From contig NW_004624795.1 in the NCBI RefSeq assembly GCF_000247695.1, forward strand, positions 6,154,686 through 6,218,685: a DNA stretch of 64,000 bases, written 5' to 3'. The notes below the pieces were generated by a model. It searched no databases and was not told where the DNA came from. It saw only the letters and a program-made list of their open reading frames with translations. Positions 53,988 to 64,000 of the stretch are shown here, piece after piece; within the stretch, counting starts at the first letter, position 1; every line of letters starts with the position of its first letter. The stretch is from Heterocephalus glaber (taxonomy: Eukaryota; Chordata; Mammalia; Rodentia; Bathyergidae). The position numbers were made by a program, and so were the translations under genes.

Positions 53988-54114
53988 AAAAAATTCATTG
54001 TCCATCTTTTTCGCTTATTTTGTCAGATATTTTTAATATGTCTGGATATGAGTTAATGGTCCATAAATATATTGAAAATATTTCTCTCCATAGCTTGTCT
54101 GTTTTGCTCTATGA

Positions 54115-54420
54115 TTTTTTTTTTTATTTTTTGTTACTAACAATTCAACCCAGGGCTTTACACATGACAGGTAAGTACACCTCCACTGAGCTACATCCCA
54201 GCCATTTTTGTTTTGAGACAAGGTTTCTCTAAGTTTCCCAGGCTAGATTCTAACTCTTTTTTGTTTTGTTTTGTTTTTTGGGTACTGGGGATTGAACTCG
54301 GGTCCTTAGTTTGCCAGGCAGGCAGTGGAACCACTGAGCTAAATCCCCGGCCCCTAGATTCTAACTCTTGATTCCGCTGCCTCAGCCTCCTAAGCAGCTG
54401 AGATTACAGGATTGAGCCAA
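54115..54420 (-). repeat. ID-like SINE, then B1 SINE split by a nested ID SINE
   Basis: A divergent tRNA-type SINE at 54115-54205 is followed by a reversed B1 (54206-54258 and 54354-54420). A younger reversed ID (54259-54353) sits inside the B1, with CTAGATTCTAACTCTT perfectly duplicated at 54243-54258 and 54354-54369. Confidence 0.92.
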
Positions 54421-54655
54421 TACTCTTGGTTTCATCGATGTCTTTTAATGAATAGAAAACCTTAATTTTTTCAAAATCAAATTTATTAATCTTTTCCTTG
54501 TAGTCAGTTCTGTTTGTGTACGTCTGTGTTTTGCTTAAGAATTGTTTAATGCCAAATCATAAATCTATTCTCTTTTGTTAGTCTCCATTGTTTTCTTCAA
54601 AATCTTTTTTTTTTTTTTTTGCTATTTGCATTTGATTTTTACAAATGTACTTTTA

Positions 54656-54761
54656 AGCTGGGTGTAGTGGTACAGCTACTTGGTATGCTGAGAGGCAGGA
54701 AGACCACATCAGTCAAAGAATTCAAGGCCAGGGCCGGGGATTTAGCTCATAGAGACCCTTT

Positions 54762-54800
<39 letters not shown>

Positions 54801-54932
54801 GACAAGGTCACACTATGTGGTTCAGTCTGGCCTTGAACTCACTATGTAGCTCAGGGTGGCCTTGAACTTGTGATATCCCTGCCTCAGCCTCCTGAGTGCT
54901 GGGATTACAGGCTTGTGTCACCAAGCCCAGCT
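54656..54932. repeat. B1/ID fragments, (TTTA)n tract and B1 SINE
   Basis: A plus-oriented B1-like piece (54656-54730) and a 5' ID stub (GGGCCGGGGATTTAGCTCA) precede a (TTTA)n tract (54759-54800) and a reversed B1 (54801-54932; GACAAGGTCACACTATGTGG). Confidence 0.85.
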
Positions 54933-54978
54933 AAAAGACTGATCTCGTTTTTCCAGATATCCTCTATGCTGCAAAATA

Positions 54979-55083
54979 ATATGCTTTTGGGCCAGGGATT
55001 TAGTTCAGTGGTTCCGCCGCCTAACTCACAAGCACAAGGTCCTGAGTTTGATCCCCAGTACCAAAATATATATATATATATAT

Positions 55084-55133
<50 letters not shown>

Positions 55134-55139
55134 TTTTGT
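54979..55139 (+). repeat. ID SINE whose tail has become a (TA)n/(CA)n microsatellite
   Basis: ID body 54990-55065, then alternating TA/CA from 55066 to about 55128. The flanking duplication ATATGCTTTTG (54979-54989 and 55129-55139) encloses both, so the microsatellite arose in the SINE tail. Confidence 0.9.
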
Positions 55140-56330
55140 TGTTTTCTGTTTTGAGCAATATCTCTTGATTTCCCAACATGAAAGATGAGGATTTAATTCT
55201 TGTCAATGCCTCCCCTCTGCTATACTCAGTCACATCCTGTCCGCCAAATTCCCATAGTTATACGATCCAATATCAGTGTTTACCTTACAGTGACCATGTA
55301 ATTGTTATTCTTCTCTGAGATGCGCAGCATGTCATGATCACTTCTGCTTTTTTGTCCTCCTGGAGTCAATAGTTATCTGGTTTTGTTGATGCTAAGGTTC
55401 ATTTCATTTTCTATGTAATTACCATTCCTTTAACCTTGGTTGTTCAAATCCACTATCAGGATGCTCCGACATACCAGCTTCTGTGTCAGTTTCCCCTTCT
55501 TGAAGCAATTTTTCTTGCAGGCTTTTGACCCACCCCAATCCTGGTTGCTCTTCACCCCACATGAATAACTCTCCCGCTGGAATTTCCCTCACCATTCTCC
55601 TGGGATCTCCTTTGTCTCTTTCCCAGATCTGAGTCCTTCTTTTCCTGAAGCCCATGTCTTCCTCTTCCTTGTTTTACTCTCTTGTTTTTTAGGAGTTCAT
55701 CCTGCAGTAAACTCTCAAGAAGGTATGCAAATGGGGTATAATTTCTGAAACTTTGGATATCTGATGTCTTTGATCTACCTTCATATTTGATTGATGATTT
55801 TACTGAGTACAATTCTAGGTGACAAGCAATTTCCCTGCAGAATTTGAAGACGTATTTCCATTTTCCTTTACATATGAATTAATCACCCACTGAGGACTAA
55901 TTTTTCTGTACATTGTGATATAGTAGTCAGAGTTAATTTTTTCCAACATAGATATCAAGCTTATCCAATACCAGGTGGGGAAGGAGCTCAGCAGTAGAGC
56001 ACTTGCCTACCATGCTTTAGTACCTAGGTTTGATCTCCAGCACTGCCAATACAAAATAAATTTATCCACTAACATTTATTGAAAAGAGCTTTCTTTTGCC
56101 AACATCATTTCATTGGACCATACAGACAAGTCTGTTGTTTCTGGATTCTGCTGTGTCCCACCAATTTATTTGTCAATACTAACAGTTTTAATTACTGTAG
56201 CTTTATAATAAGTCTTAATAACAGGTATTTATTCTGGACTTTTTGCATTTCCTTATAAACATTACAATCAACTTGTCAACTTCCAACAAAGTAAAAAAAA
56301 CTTCAGGAATTTCTTATTTTTTGAAATCTA
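55140..56330 (-). repeat. Decayed L1 segment with an ID-variant insertion
   Basis: 'tttgatctaccttcatattt', 'ttactgagtacaattctagg', 'aacatttattgaaaagagct' and TACTGTAGCTTTATAATAAG are reversed L1 wording. The part before about 55.7 kb is less certain. A 'gtagagcacttgcc' type tRNA SINE lies at 55971-56055. Confidence 0.6.
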
Positions 56331-56470
56331 TCACCAGGCATGGTGGCACATACCCCAGAGCTTGGGAGGCTGAGGCAGGAGAATCGCTGTGAGTTAGAGA
56401 CCAGCCTGAGCTACATAGTGAGTTCAAGGCCAGCCTAAATGGCAAAGCAAAACCCTGTCTCAAAAAAAAA
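56331..56470 (+). repeat. B1 SINE
   Basis: CCAGGCATGGTGGCACATAC, then GAGGCTGAGGCAGGAGAATC and an A tail. Confidence 0.92.
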
Positions 56471-56516
56471 TCTATTTATTAAGATATAATTCACATGTCA
56501 CACAACTCACCCATTT

Positions 56517-56748
56517 AAATAATGTATGGCTGGCCAGGGATTTAGCTCAGTGGTTTCGCCGCCTGCTGCGCAAGCACAAGGACCTGAGTTCTATCCCCAG
56601 TACCAAAAAATAAAAATAAATAAATAAATAATGTGTGATTGAATGCATTTTTTTTTTTTTTGGTACCGGGCATCGAACTTGGGACCTTGCATTTGCGAGG
56701 CAGGTGATGGAACCACTGAGCTAAATCCCTGGCCCCTCAATGCATTTT
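56517..56748. repeat. Two ID SINEs in opposite orientations
   Basis: Plus ID at 56531-56612 with an A-rich (AAAT)n tail to about 56629, flanked by AATAATGTATG-like repeats. Reversed ID at 56652-56738, flanked by AATGCATTTT at 56642-56651 and 56739-56748. Confidence 0.9.
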
Positions 56749-56837
56749 AATCCATCCACAGAGTTGTGTAACCATCACTGTAATCCATTTTATAACATTT
56801 TCAACACCCTCCAAGAAAACCCCTTGCCCATTCATAG

Positions 56838-56879
<42 letters not shown>

Positions 56880-57760
56880 TACTGAGGATTAAATCCAGGG
56901 CCTTCACACTGAGTTACATCCTTAGCCCTTTATATTATTTTTAAAATTTTGAGACAGAGTCTCCCTATGTTGCTAAATTGCCCAAGCTGAGTTCAAACCT
57001 ATGATCCTCCTGTTTCAGCCTCCCAGAGTACTGGGATTACAAGCATACAGGATCACGCTCAGTGTTCATTCAGTTTCTTCCCACTCCACCTCCAACCCTA
57101 GACAAACATTATTCCTGTCTTTATAGATGAGCCTGTTTTGGACATTTCATACAAATGAGATTATAATATGAGGTCTTTTGTGACCAGCTTCTTTCATGTT
57201 AGCATGATGTTTGTAAGGTTCATCCAGACTGTGCCTTAACTTATGAACTTGATCTGTTCCCGAGGGCTGGATGTAACTCAAGTTGGTTGTAAGTCAGTAC
57301 AGCTGAGATCTAGATGTTTACCTGGATACACACCATAGATAGCAAGAGGCAGATGAATCTTCCATTAACCTAATGAACCCAAGATTTTCAGATGTCAGGC
57401 TGGTCGTAACTTGAGGCTCCACTGTACTTCACTCATTTCTGTTGCTGAATAATATTTTGTTGTATGGATAGACCACATTTATTTACCTTTTCATTCACTG
57501 TTGCCTCATTTTAAATAAAATTAATAATGCCACTGTGAATATTCAGGTACAGGTTTTTATGCAGACCTATGTTTTCATTTCTCTCTAGTATATACCTAGG
57601 GTTAGAATTGCTGAGTCACACGGTAACATTATGTTTATACTCTGGAGGAAATATAAAAGTGTTTCCCGAAGCAATTGCACATATACATCCCCACCAGCAG
57701 TGAATGAGGTTTTACTGCACTGGAGATCAGTTGGGGAAAGAAATGAGCACTTTACATTAG
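56749..57760. repeat. Old L1-like sequence with SINE and (GT)n insertions
   Basis: L1M-type wording at 56.75-56.84, 57.06-57.23 and 57.42-57.72 kb (GATGAGCCTGTTTTGGACAT; CATATACATCCCCACCAGCA). Inside are (GT)n 56845-56879, a reversed tRNA-type SINE 56880-56935 and a reversed B1 56940-57060. Confidence 0.65.
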
Positions 57761-57770
57761 TAACACCAAT

Positions 57771-57853
57771 GGGCTGGGGATTTAGCTCAGTGGTGCCGTG
57801 CCTGCCTTGCAAGCACAAGGTCCTGAGTTTGATACACAGTACTGGGAAAAAAA
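57771..57853 (+). repeat. ID SINE
   Basis: GGGCTGGGGATTTAGCTCAG and GGTCCTGAGTTTGATACACA, with an A tail. Imperfect flanking repeats. Confidence 0.88.
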
Positions 57854-57917
57854 ATATTAACACTACCAATCCATGAACACAGCATATCTCTGCGTGTTCG
57901 TGTTTAAAGGTCTTTGT

Positions 57918-58401
57918 GTTAGTTTTCCATCACTGTGACAAAGTACCTGAGAAAAATGACTTAAAGGAGGAAAGGTTGGTTCATGATTTCAGAAGTTTTA
58001 GTTCATAGTCCACTGGCACCATGACTTTGGGCCTGAAATGAGACAGAACATCACAGCAGAGGGGACATGAGGAGGCAGCCCCCAGGGGCATGCCCTCAAG
58101 GGCCATTCCTTTCAACTAGGTACCAGTGCCTACATTTCCATCACCTCCTTTAGCCCATCAAGTAATTTTTTTTTTTTTTGGTACCAAGGATCGAACTCGG
58201 GACCTTGCACTTGTGAGGCAGGCAGTGCAACCACTAAGCTGAATACTCAGCCCTAGCTCATCAAATATGAATCTATGGAGGTCACAGCCCCCTTGATCTA
58301 ATCACTTCCCTGGAGCCCCCACCCCAGAATGATTGCTGCAGCCAGGACCAAGCCTCAACACATAAGCCTTTCGGGGATATTTTATAGTCAAACCGTGACA
58401 G
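57918..58401 (-). repeat. Solo MaLR-type LTR carrying an ID SINE
   Basis: Begins TTTTCCATCACTGTGACAAA on plus and ends with AACACATAAGCCTTTCGGGG, then GTCAAACCGTGACA, the ending expected for a reversed MaLR LTR. A reversed ID at 58165-58252 is inserted, with TAGCCCATCAA/TAGCTCATCAA flanks. Confidence 0.7.
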
Positions 58402-58449
58402 TTTTATTTTCCTCTCAGTGATATTTGCTCTGTAATCTTGTTCAGTTGT

Positions 58450-58640
58450 TTGTTTTGCAGTACTGGGATTGAACCCAGGCCCTTCACATTGAAGTACATC
58501 CCTACCCCTTTTAATTTTTTATTTTGAGACAAAGTCTTGCTAAGTCACTAGATTGCCCAGTCTGAGCTTGAAGTTACAGTCCTCCTGACTCAGCCTCCCA
58601 GAGTGCTGGGATTACAGATCTGTGACACCATGTTTGGTTA
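58450..58640 (-). repeat. tRNA-type SINE fragment and B1 SINE
   Basis: GGGATTGAACCCAGGCCCTT, followed by a reversed B1 with CAGCCTCCCAGAGTGCTGG. Confidence 0.82.
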
Positions 58641-58649
58641 ATAGTCTGT

Positions 58650-59690
58650 AGTTTTCTGTGTAGAACTACAAACATATTTTGTCAGATTTACTCCTAGGTT
58701 TTAGTGTTTTTTAATGTTAGAAAATGCTATTGTCGATGAAAAAACATTTTGTAATTGATATTGCCAACCTATAGAAACATAAGTGATTTTTGTATATTGA
58801 TCTTGCTTCATCAATCTCACTAAATTTAATAGTCTGAAGCATATCTATAGTTTCAAATTTTTCCTACATATTTTTTCATGTTATCAATAGATTGCTACAG
58901 GTTTTTTTTTCTTTTCAAATCTTCTACATTTTATTTTATTTCTTTTTCTGGCCTTATTGCACTGGCTAGGGCTTTCCAGGAAATATTAACCAGAAGTAGT
59001 GATATATATATGTATATATCTCCAGTCTAAGAAAATTCCCTTTTATGGGAATTTGCTAATGACTGCTGTAACAAATAAATGTTGGATTTTTATCAATTCT
59101 TTTAAAGAACTATTGAAATATGGTTTTACTCACTTGTACTTTTAATGTGGTGAATTATGTAATTGGATTTTAAACGTGAAGCCAAACTCACATTCCTGGG
59201 ATTAATTCAAATTTGTCATGCCTCATCACTTTATATAACCCTGAATTTTATTTGCTATCATTTTGTTTGCGAGTTTGTCTATATCTTCACAGAAATTGCT
59301 CTGTAATTGTCCTTTCTCACAATGTCCTAGTTTGGTTTTAATAGCAAGGTTATGCTGCCCTCATCGAAAAAGTTAGGAATTGTTCTTTTTTCTATTTTCT
59401 TTTTTTTGGTACCGGGGATCGAACTTGGGTCCTTGTGCTTGCGCAGCAGGCAGTGAAACGACTGAGCCAAATCCCTGGCATTTTTTCTATTTTCTGTAAG
59501 GGTTTGTGTAAAAGTTGTGTTATTTCTTTTTCTAATATTTGAAAGAATCCAACATTCCAGCCGTCTGGACATTGAAGTTTACTTTGTAGGAAGATGTTTA
59601 GTTACTGATACAATTTCTTCTAGTAGATATTGGACTATACATTGTCTCCTAAAAACCTTAATTGCTGTGTTTTTCAAAAACTTAACCATC
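58650..59690 (-). repeat. Decayed L1 segment with an ID insertion
   Basis: Reversed L1 wording throughout ('gatcttgcttcatcaatctc', 'tgctgtaacaaataaatgtt', 'attcctgggattaattcaaa'). A reversed ID lies at 59401-59480, with a perfect 15-bp duplication TTTTTTCTATTTTCT at 59386-59400 and 59481-59495. Confidence 0.7.
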
Positions 59691-59692
59691 TC

Positions 59693-59822
59693 AGCTGGGC
59701 ATGGTATCACATACCTGTAATCCCAGCACTCAGAAGGCTGAGGCAGGAGGATCACCATGAGTTCGAGGCCAGCCTGAACTACATAACAAGACCCTGTCTC
59801 AAAAAACAAAATGAATAAATAA
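59693..59822 (+). repeat. B1 SINE
   Basis: AGCTGGGCATGGTATCACAT, GTAATCCCAGCACTCAGAAG and an A-rich tail. Confidence 0.92.
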
Positions 59823-60520
59823 ATAAGCAAATGTTTATCAATTTTATTCATCTTTCCCAAGTTCCACCTCTTAGTTTTATTGTTTCTTCATTATTTGTAT
59901 TGTTCCTGTGCTTTCTATTTCATTGATTTTTCACTTTTACCGACATCATTTCCTCTTTTCTACATATCTTGGGTTCCATTCACTTTTCTTTTTATACTTT
60001 CTTAGGGTGGTGGCTTAGAGAATTTATTTTACGCCATCCATCTTTTATAATCTAACAACTCTAAATGTCACTGAAGGGTCCACTTCCAAGTCCTCTCCCC
60101 TGCACATTAGCAAGAGGCTTTTGTTCTTCCCTGACTGTCGGCCAGAGGCCTCAGGTTCTCCTCACAGGGTCCCTCATCTGGACATCGTTCTGGATCTGGC
60201 TGGCTTTCCCCAGGGTGTCGAGGGAGAAAGGGAGAGAGAGAGAAGAAGAAAGAAGCCCTGTATCTTTTATGAATTAGGCACAGGGGTGGCAACCTCTGCC
60301 ATATTCTACTGGCTACACAGACTAATCGTGGAGCACTGTAAAAGGGAATGCAGGAGAGCATGAATTCCGGGAGGCAGGACCAATGGGGACCAATTTGGAG
60401 GCTGCTTACACACTGTATACCTTCCTGGTTTTGATGCTTTTCATTTCTACTTGCTTCTATCTGGGATCACTTTCCTTTTGGTTGGAAAACGTCCGTCTTT
60501 CTTTCTCTATTTCTTTCCTT
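59823..60520. other. Gene-free stretch
   Basis: L1-like wording on the left (to about 60.06 kb), then unique-looking sequence with a GA-rich run near 60,230-60,255. No gene recognised. Confidence 0.5.
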
Positions 60521-60523
60521 GTT

Positions 60524-60901
60524 AAGAAGGTCTCACTGTGTAGCCTAGGCTGGCCTGGAACTTGCTAAGTTGCCCAGGCTGGTCTCGAACTCATGATCCT
60601 CCTCTGCTGGCATCCTGAGTGCTGGGATTACAAGCATGTGGAGGTTTGAATGCTGGTTTCCTGAAGATGAACTCTCTCAGCGGTTGGGATTGGTTTGTTT
60701 GTTTGTTTGGGAAGCTGTGAATTAACTCCCCAACCTTACACACGCTGGGCTAGTGCTCTACCCCTGAGCTGCATTCCAAGTCTTTGATTGGTCTTAAAAT
60801 ATGTCTCACAAGCTGGGGGTTTAGCTCAGAGGTAGAGCAGCTTCCTGGCATGCTCAAGGGCCTAGGTTCAACCACCAGCATTGAAAAGAAAAAAGAAAAG
60901 A
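60524..60901. repeat. B1 (minus) and two older tRNA-type SINEs
   Basis: B1 at 60524-60645; a reversed tRNA-type element at 60690-60785 with a (TTTG)n tail (CTCTACCCCTGAGCTGCATT); and a plus-oriented one at 60809-60901 (GGGGGTTTAGCTCAGAGGTA). Confidence 0.8.
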
Positions 60902-61016
60902 AATCATCTCTATTATTTTCATTTTATAGTTAGACTTATCTATACTTAAATTATAAACTATCTACTGCAAAGCAGGCATCCAGTGAGCCATCATTAAATA
61001 CTCTATTTCTTTTCTT

Positions 61017-61103
61017 TTTCTTTTTTTGGTGGTACAGAGAATCGAACTCAGGACCTTGAGCTTGCCAGGCAGGTACAGTGCCACTGAGCTACATCCCTGG
61101 CCC
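61017..61103 (-). repeat. ID SINE
   Basis: Reversed: GGTACAGAGAATCGAACTCA and CCACTGAGCTACATCCCTGG. Confidence 0.85.
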
Positions 61104-61109
61104 TAATGC

Positions 61110-61515
61110 CCTAATTCAAGTGTGGCATAGCATTAAAAACTCATACTTTCTATCACAAAGATTCCCAAACATATATAAAACCTGGAAAAAAAATATAAAG
61201 AATACTTAAGATACCCTTCACCTAGATGCAAAAACTGTCAAGATTTTGCCGAATTTGTTTCAACTATGTGTGTGTATGTGTGTGCGCTGAAACCATTTCA
61301 AAGTAAACTGCAGACATCACATTTCATTACGAACCACTTCAGCATAAAGATGTTTTCCTTCATAACCCCAGTACCATAATCATAATCACTGAGCAAGACC
61401 GAAAATAATTACACATTATCAATTACCCGATCGAAATGCCCACATTTGTGTCAAAAATGTTTTTATATTTTCCCACCAAAGATATTGCTAAGAATGGTCC
61501 ACTAAATTTGATTGT
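61110..61515. repeat. Old L1 3'-region-like fragment
   Basis: 'aagatacccttcacctagat', 'aaagtaaactgcagacatca' and 'aaccccagtaccataatcat' resemble L1ME 3' sequence. Confidence 0.5.
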
Positions 61516-61516
61516 A

Positions 61517-61602
61517 GGCCGGGGATTTAGCTCAGTGGTTCTGCCACCTGCCTTGCAAGTGCAAGGTCCTGAGTTCGATCCCCAGTACCAAAAAAAAAAA
61601 AT
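61517..61602 (+). repeat. ID SINE
   Basis: GGCCGGGGATTTAGCTCAGT, GAGTTCGATCCCCAGTACC and a pure A tail. Close to the young consensus. Confidence 0.92.
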
Positions 61603-62127
61603 TGACTATAATATCTCTTAAGTCTCTTTTAGTCTTTTAAAAACTGACTTCATATGTTAGAGCTATTTAAGTTCACAGTAAACCCGAGCAGAAGACACAC
61701 AGATTTCCTGGATATCGCCTGCCCCTAAATACACAGGCCTTTCCACTGTCAAAATCCCACACCAGGCTGCAAACGGTGAAGTTACATCCACACATCTTTA
61801 TCACCTGAAGTTCATGGGGCACATTAGGGTTCACTCTTAGTGTTCCCTATGGGTTTGACAAATAAATACACATAGCAAATCAACATTGTGGTTTCATAAA
61901 GAGTGTAGAAAAATCCTTTGTTCTCTACTTATTCACCTCTTCCCCTCTCTCCTCTGGCAAAATGATCCTTTTACCCTCTCCTTAGTTTTGCCTTTTCCAG
62001 AATGTCCTGATTATGGTTTATACCTGGTTGTCCCCTCAAACCCTCAAGAGGTCAAAGGTGGGGTTTTTGAAAGTAGATTGGATTATGGGGGCACTGTACC
62101 TGAATTGCTTTTAGGAGGTGGGGTCTA
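61603..62127. other. Gene-free stretch
   Basis: AT-rich. L1-like on the left by context; nothing coding recognised. Confidence 0.45.
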
Positions 62128-62350
62128 GTCTGGTGTGGTGGTGCACATTTGTGATTTCAGCACTCAGGAGGCTGAGGCAGGAGGATCACTGCAAGGTCAA
62201 GGCCAGCCTGGGTGACATAGTGATTTCAAGGCCAGCTTGGACTACAGAGTGAGACCCTGTCTCCAAAAAAAGGGGAGGGGGGGGCTGGGGATTTAGCTCA
62301 GTGGCCTGCCTCCAAAGTAAAAAGTCCTGAGTTCCATCTCCACTATGGGG
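62128..62350 (+). repeat. B1 SINE followed by ID SINE
   Basis: B1 at 62128-62268 (CAGGAGGCTGAGGCAGGAGG) and a shortened ID at 62282-62350 (GGCTGGGGATTTAGCTCAGT). Confidence 0.88.
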
Positions 62351-62589
62351 GTGGGTTGGGGTCTGGTTAGAAGAGGCAGGTCACTGTGTGACCCGGAAGG
62401 ATTTATCTCACCTTTCTGACTTCTCCCTTGACCTTTCTCTGCTTCCTGTCTGCCATGCCCCTCTGCCTTGTGGTCCTGTCTTTGAACCAGCTAACTATAG
62501 ACTGAAACTTGTACAAACTTTGAGTCAAAATAAACTTCTGCTTTAAGTTGTGTGTCAGCAATTAGAAGGTGACTAAGACAATCCCATAG

Positions 62590-63950
62590 TGGGAATCAGA
62601 CATATGCAGCTATTTCTGATTGACTTCTTTCACTTAGAAATGTGCATTTAAGTTTTCTTCATTCTCTTCATGGCTTGGCAGTTCATTCTTTTTTGGCATT
62701 GAATACTATTTCCATTGCCTGGATGTACCACAATTTATTTATCCATTTATCTACAGAAGGACATTTTGTCTGCTTCCAGCTTTTGGCAAGCTGCTGTAAA
62801 CATTCATGGGCAGATTTTCCTGTAGAAGTAACGTTACAATTCACTTGGGTAAATAAGGACCATGTTGCTGAATTGTGTTGACAACAGAATGTTAAGTTTT
62901 GTAAGAAACTGCAAACTATCATCCAAAGTAGCTGTATCATTTTGCATTCCTAGCAGCAATGAATGAGAGATCCTGTTCTTTATCCGTGCCAACATTTGGC
63001 ATTTTAAGTGTTTTGGATTTTAGCCATTCTAATAAATGTGTAGTAATATGTCCACAATTACCTGCTGACACACCATGTTGGCATCTTTTCATATGGTTAT
63101 TTGACACCTGTACATTGTCTTTGATGAGGTGTCTGTTTGGCTCTTTTGCCCATTTCGAAATTGGATTACTTGTTTTCTTATTGTTGATTTTTTCAGAGTT
63201 CTTTGTATGGTTTGGATAAGAGCCTTTATCAGATATGTCTTTGGCAAATACTTTTCTCCCAGCCTGCGGCTTGTCTACTCATTCTCTTGATGGTATCTTT
63301 CACAAAGCAGGAGTATTTTAAAATTTAATTGAATCCAGATTATAGAGTCTTTCTTTCATGGTTTCTACCTCTGGAGTTGTATCTAAGAGCTGATTACCAG
63401 ACCCAAGGTCAAGATTTTCTTCTATGCTAACCTCTAGGTGTAGAAAATATATAAATTTTTATTTTTATTTAAGGTCTATGGTCTGTTTTGAACTGTTTTT
63501 GTGGAAGGTGGAAGGTCTGTGCCTAGATTTATCTTTTGCATGTGGATTTCCACTTTGTTCCAGCACCATCTGTTGAAGAAACTATCTTTGATACATTTTA
63601 TTTCCTTTACTATTTTATCAAAAATAAGTTGACCTTTTTTTTTTTTTTATGGTACTGGGGATCGAACTCAGGTCCTTGCACTTGTGAGGCAGGCAGCAGC
63701 ACCACTGAGCTAAATCCCCAACCCTGACCGTGCTTTTGTGGAGCTGCTTCTTGATCGTCTATTCTGTTCTGTTGATCTATTATCTATTCGTATGCCAATT
63801 CCACATTATCTTGGTTAGTGTAGTTTGATAGCAGCTCGTGAGGTTGTATAGTGTTAGTCCTCTGACTTCGTTCTCCTCCAAAATTGTGTTGGCAGTTCTG
63901 GATCTTTTGCTTCTCCACGTAAACGTTAGAATCTGTTTGTCAACATCAAC
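62590..63950 (-). repeat. Decayed L1 segment with an ID insertion
   Basis: Long run of reversed L1M wording (ATGTACCACAATTTATTTAT, 'gcctttatcagatatgtctt', 'tgttccagcaccatctgttg'). A reversed ID lies at about 63634-63723 (GGTACTGGGGATCGAACTCA). No intact ORF. Confidence 0.75.
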
Positions 63951-63952
63951 AA

Positions 63953-64000
63953 CAGCTGGGGATGTAGCTCAGTGGTAGACTGCTTTTCTAGCCCTGGGTT
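63953..64000 (+). repeat. tRNA-type SINE (older ID variant), cut by window end
   Basis: GCTGGGGATGTAGCTCAGTG, then GTAGACTGC. The element continues past the right edge. Confidence 0.8.

Larger units (their letters stand above)
53460..54620 (-). repeat. Decayed L1 segment broken by SINE insertions
   Basis: Plus-strand wording such as GAATGTGTAGTGATATCTCA, 'ggcattaatttgcatttctc', 'ctcatatagttcattaccca' and TTTGTGTACGTCTGTGTTTT is that of reversed old L1 sequence. Insertions are listed separately. No intact ORF. Confidence 0.6.

Noticed and set aside
53702..61602. tRNA genes suggested by intact A- and B-box sequences
   Set aside because: These are ID SINEs with A tails and target-site duplications. 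The anticodon-arm region is not tRNA-like and there is no acceptor-stem pairing.
62642..62881. Open frames that look like a short membrane protein
   Set aside because: They lie inside a reversed, decayed L1 segment.
28504..64000. TMEM92, the next gene expected by synteny upstream of COL1A1
   Set aside because: No exon resembling it was recognised; it probably lies beyond the right edge.

Overview
The window is mammalian nuclear DNA, most likely from a non-murine rodent. Two things point there. The repeats are tRNA-Ala-type ID SINEs and 7SL-type B1 SINEs carrying a rodent-style internal duplication, and the type I collagen chain has rodent-like features (a C-terminal Cys-Phe-Val and a Gly-Glu-Thr-Trp-Lys-Pro stretch in the N-propeptide). 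The ID consensus with a 'CCGCCGCCTGC' core suggests a beaver/kangaroo-rat-like or other non-murid lineage, but I cannot name the species. The locus corresponds to human 17q21.33.

Layout. Positions 1-6.67 kb hold the 3' half of SGCA (alpha-sarcoglycan, + strand, exons 6-10). Its intron 8 contains, on the opposite strand, an intronless and intact spermatid-specific linker histone gene (HILS1 / H1-9). From 6.67 to 12.8 kb is an intergenic gap with a fragment resembling SGCA exon 9, a short duplicated segment and a truncated U2 snRNA retropseudogene. From 12.8 to 28.5 kb, on the - strand, is the complete COL1A1 gene. All 51 exons could be placed with consistent splice signals; they join into an unbroken 1460-residue prepro-alpha1(I) chain with exactly 1014 residues of Gly-X-Y helix. 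Its promoter (TATA box, two inverted CCAAT boxes, purine tract), the LARP6-type 5' stem-loop over the start codon, and the 3' UTR with poly(A) signals are also visible.

From 28.5 to 64 kb lies the far upstream flank of COL1A1, where I recognise no functional protein gene. To about 36.4 kb it is GC-rich and free of ID/B1 SINEs, with old MIR/LINE-2 debris and a TAATTA site about 1.64 kb upstream of the transcription start that fits the known osteoblast element. Beyond 36.4 kb the sequence is AT-rich and packed with ID and B1 insertions, many with clean target-site duplications. It also holds decayed L1 pieces, an ERVL-like pol remnant, a MaLR element plus a solo LTR, microsatellites, and a decayed MAM-domain (MAMDC2-like) retropseudogene.

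Functionally, SGCA belongs to the dystrophin-associated complex of muscle, HILS1 to spermatid chromatin, and COL1A1 to bone, tendon and skin matrix. They are neighbours by conserved synteny, not members of one pathway. I saw no undescribed system; the less ordinary signals are listed as findings.
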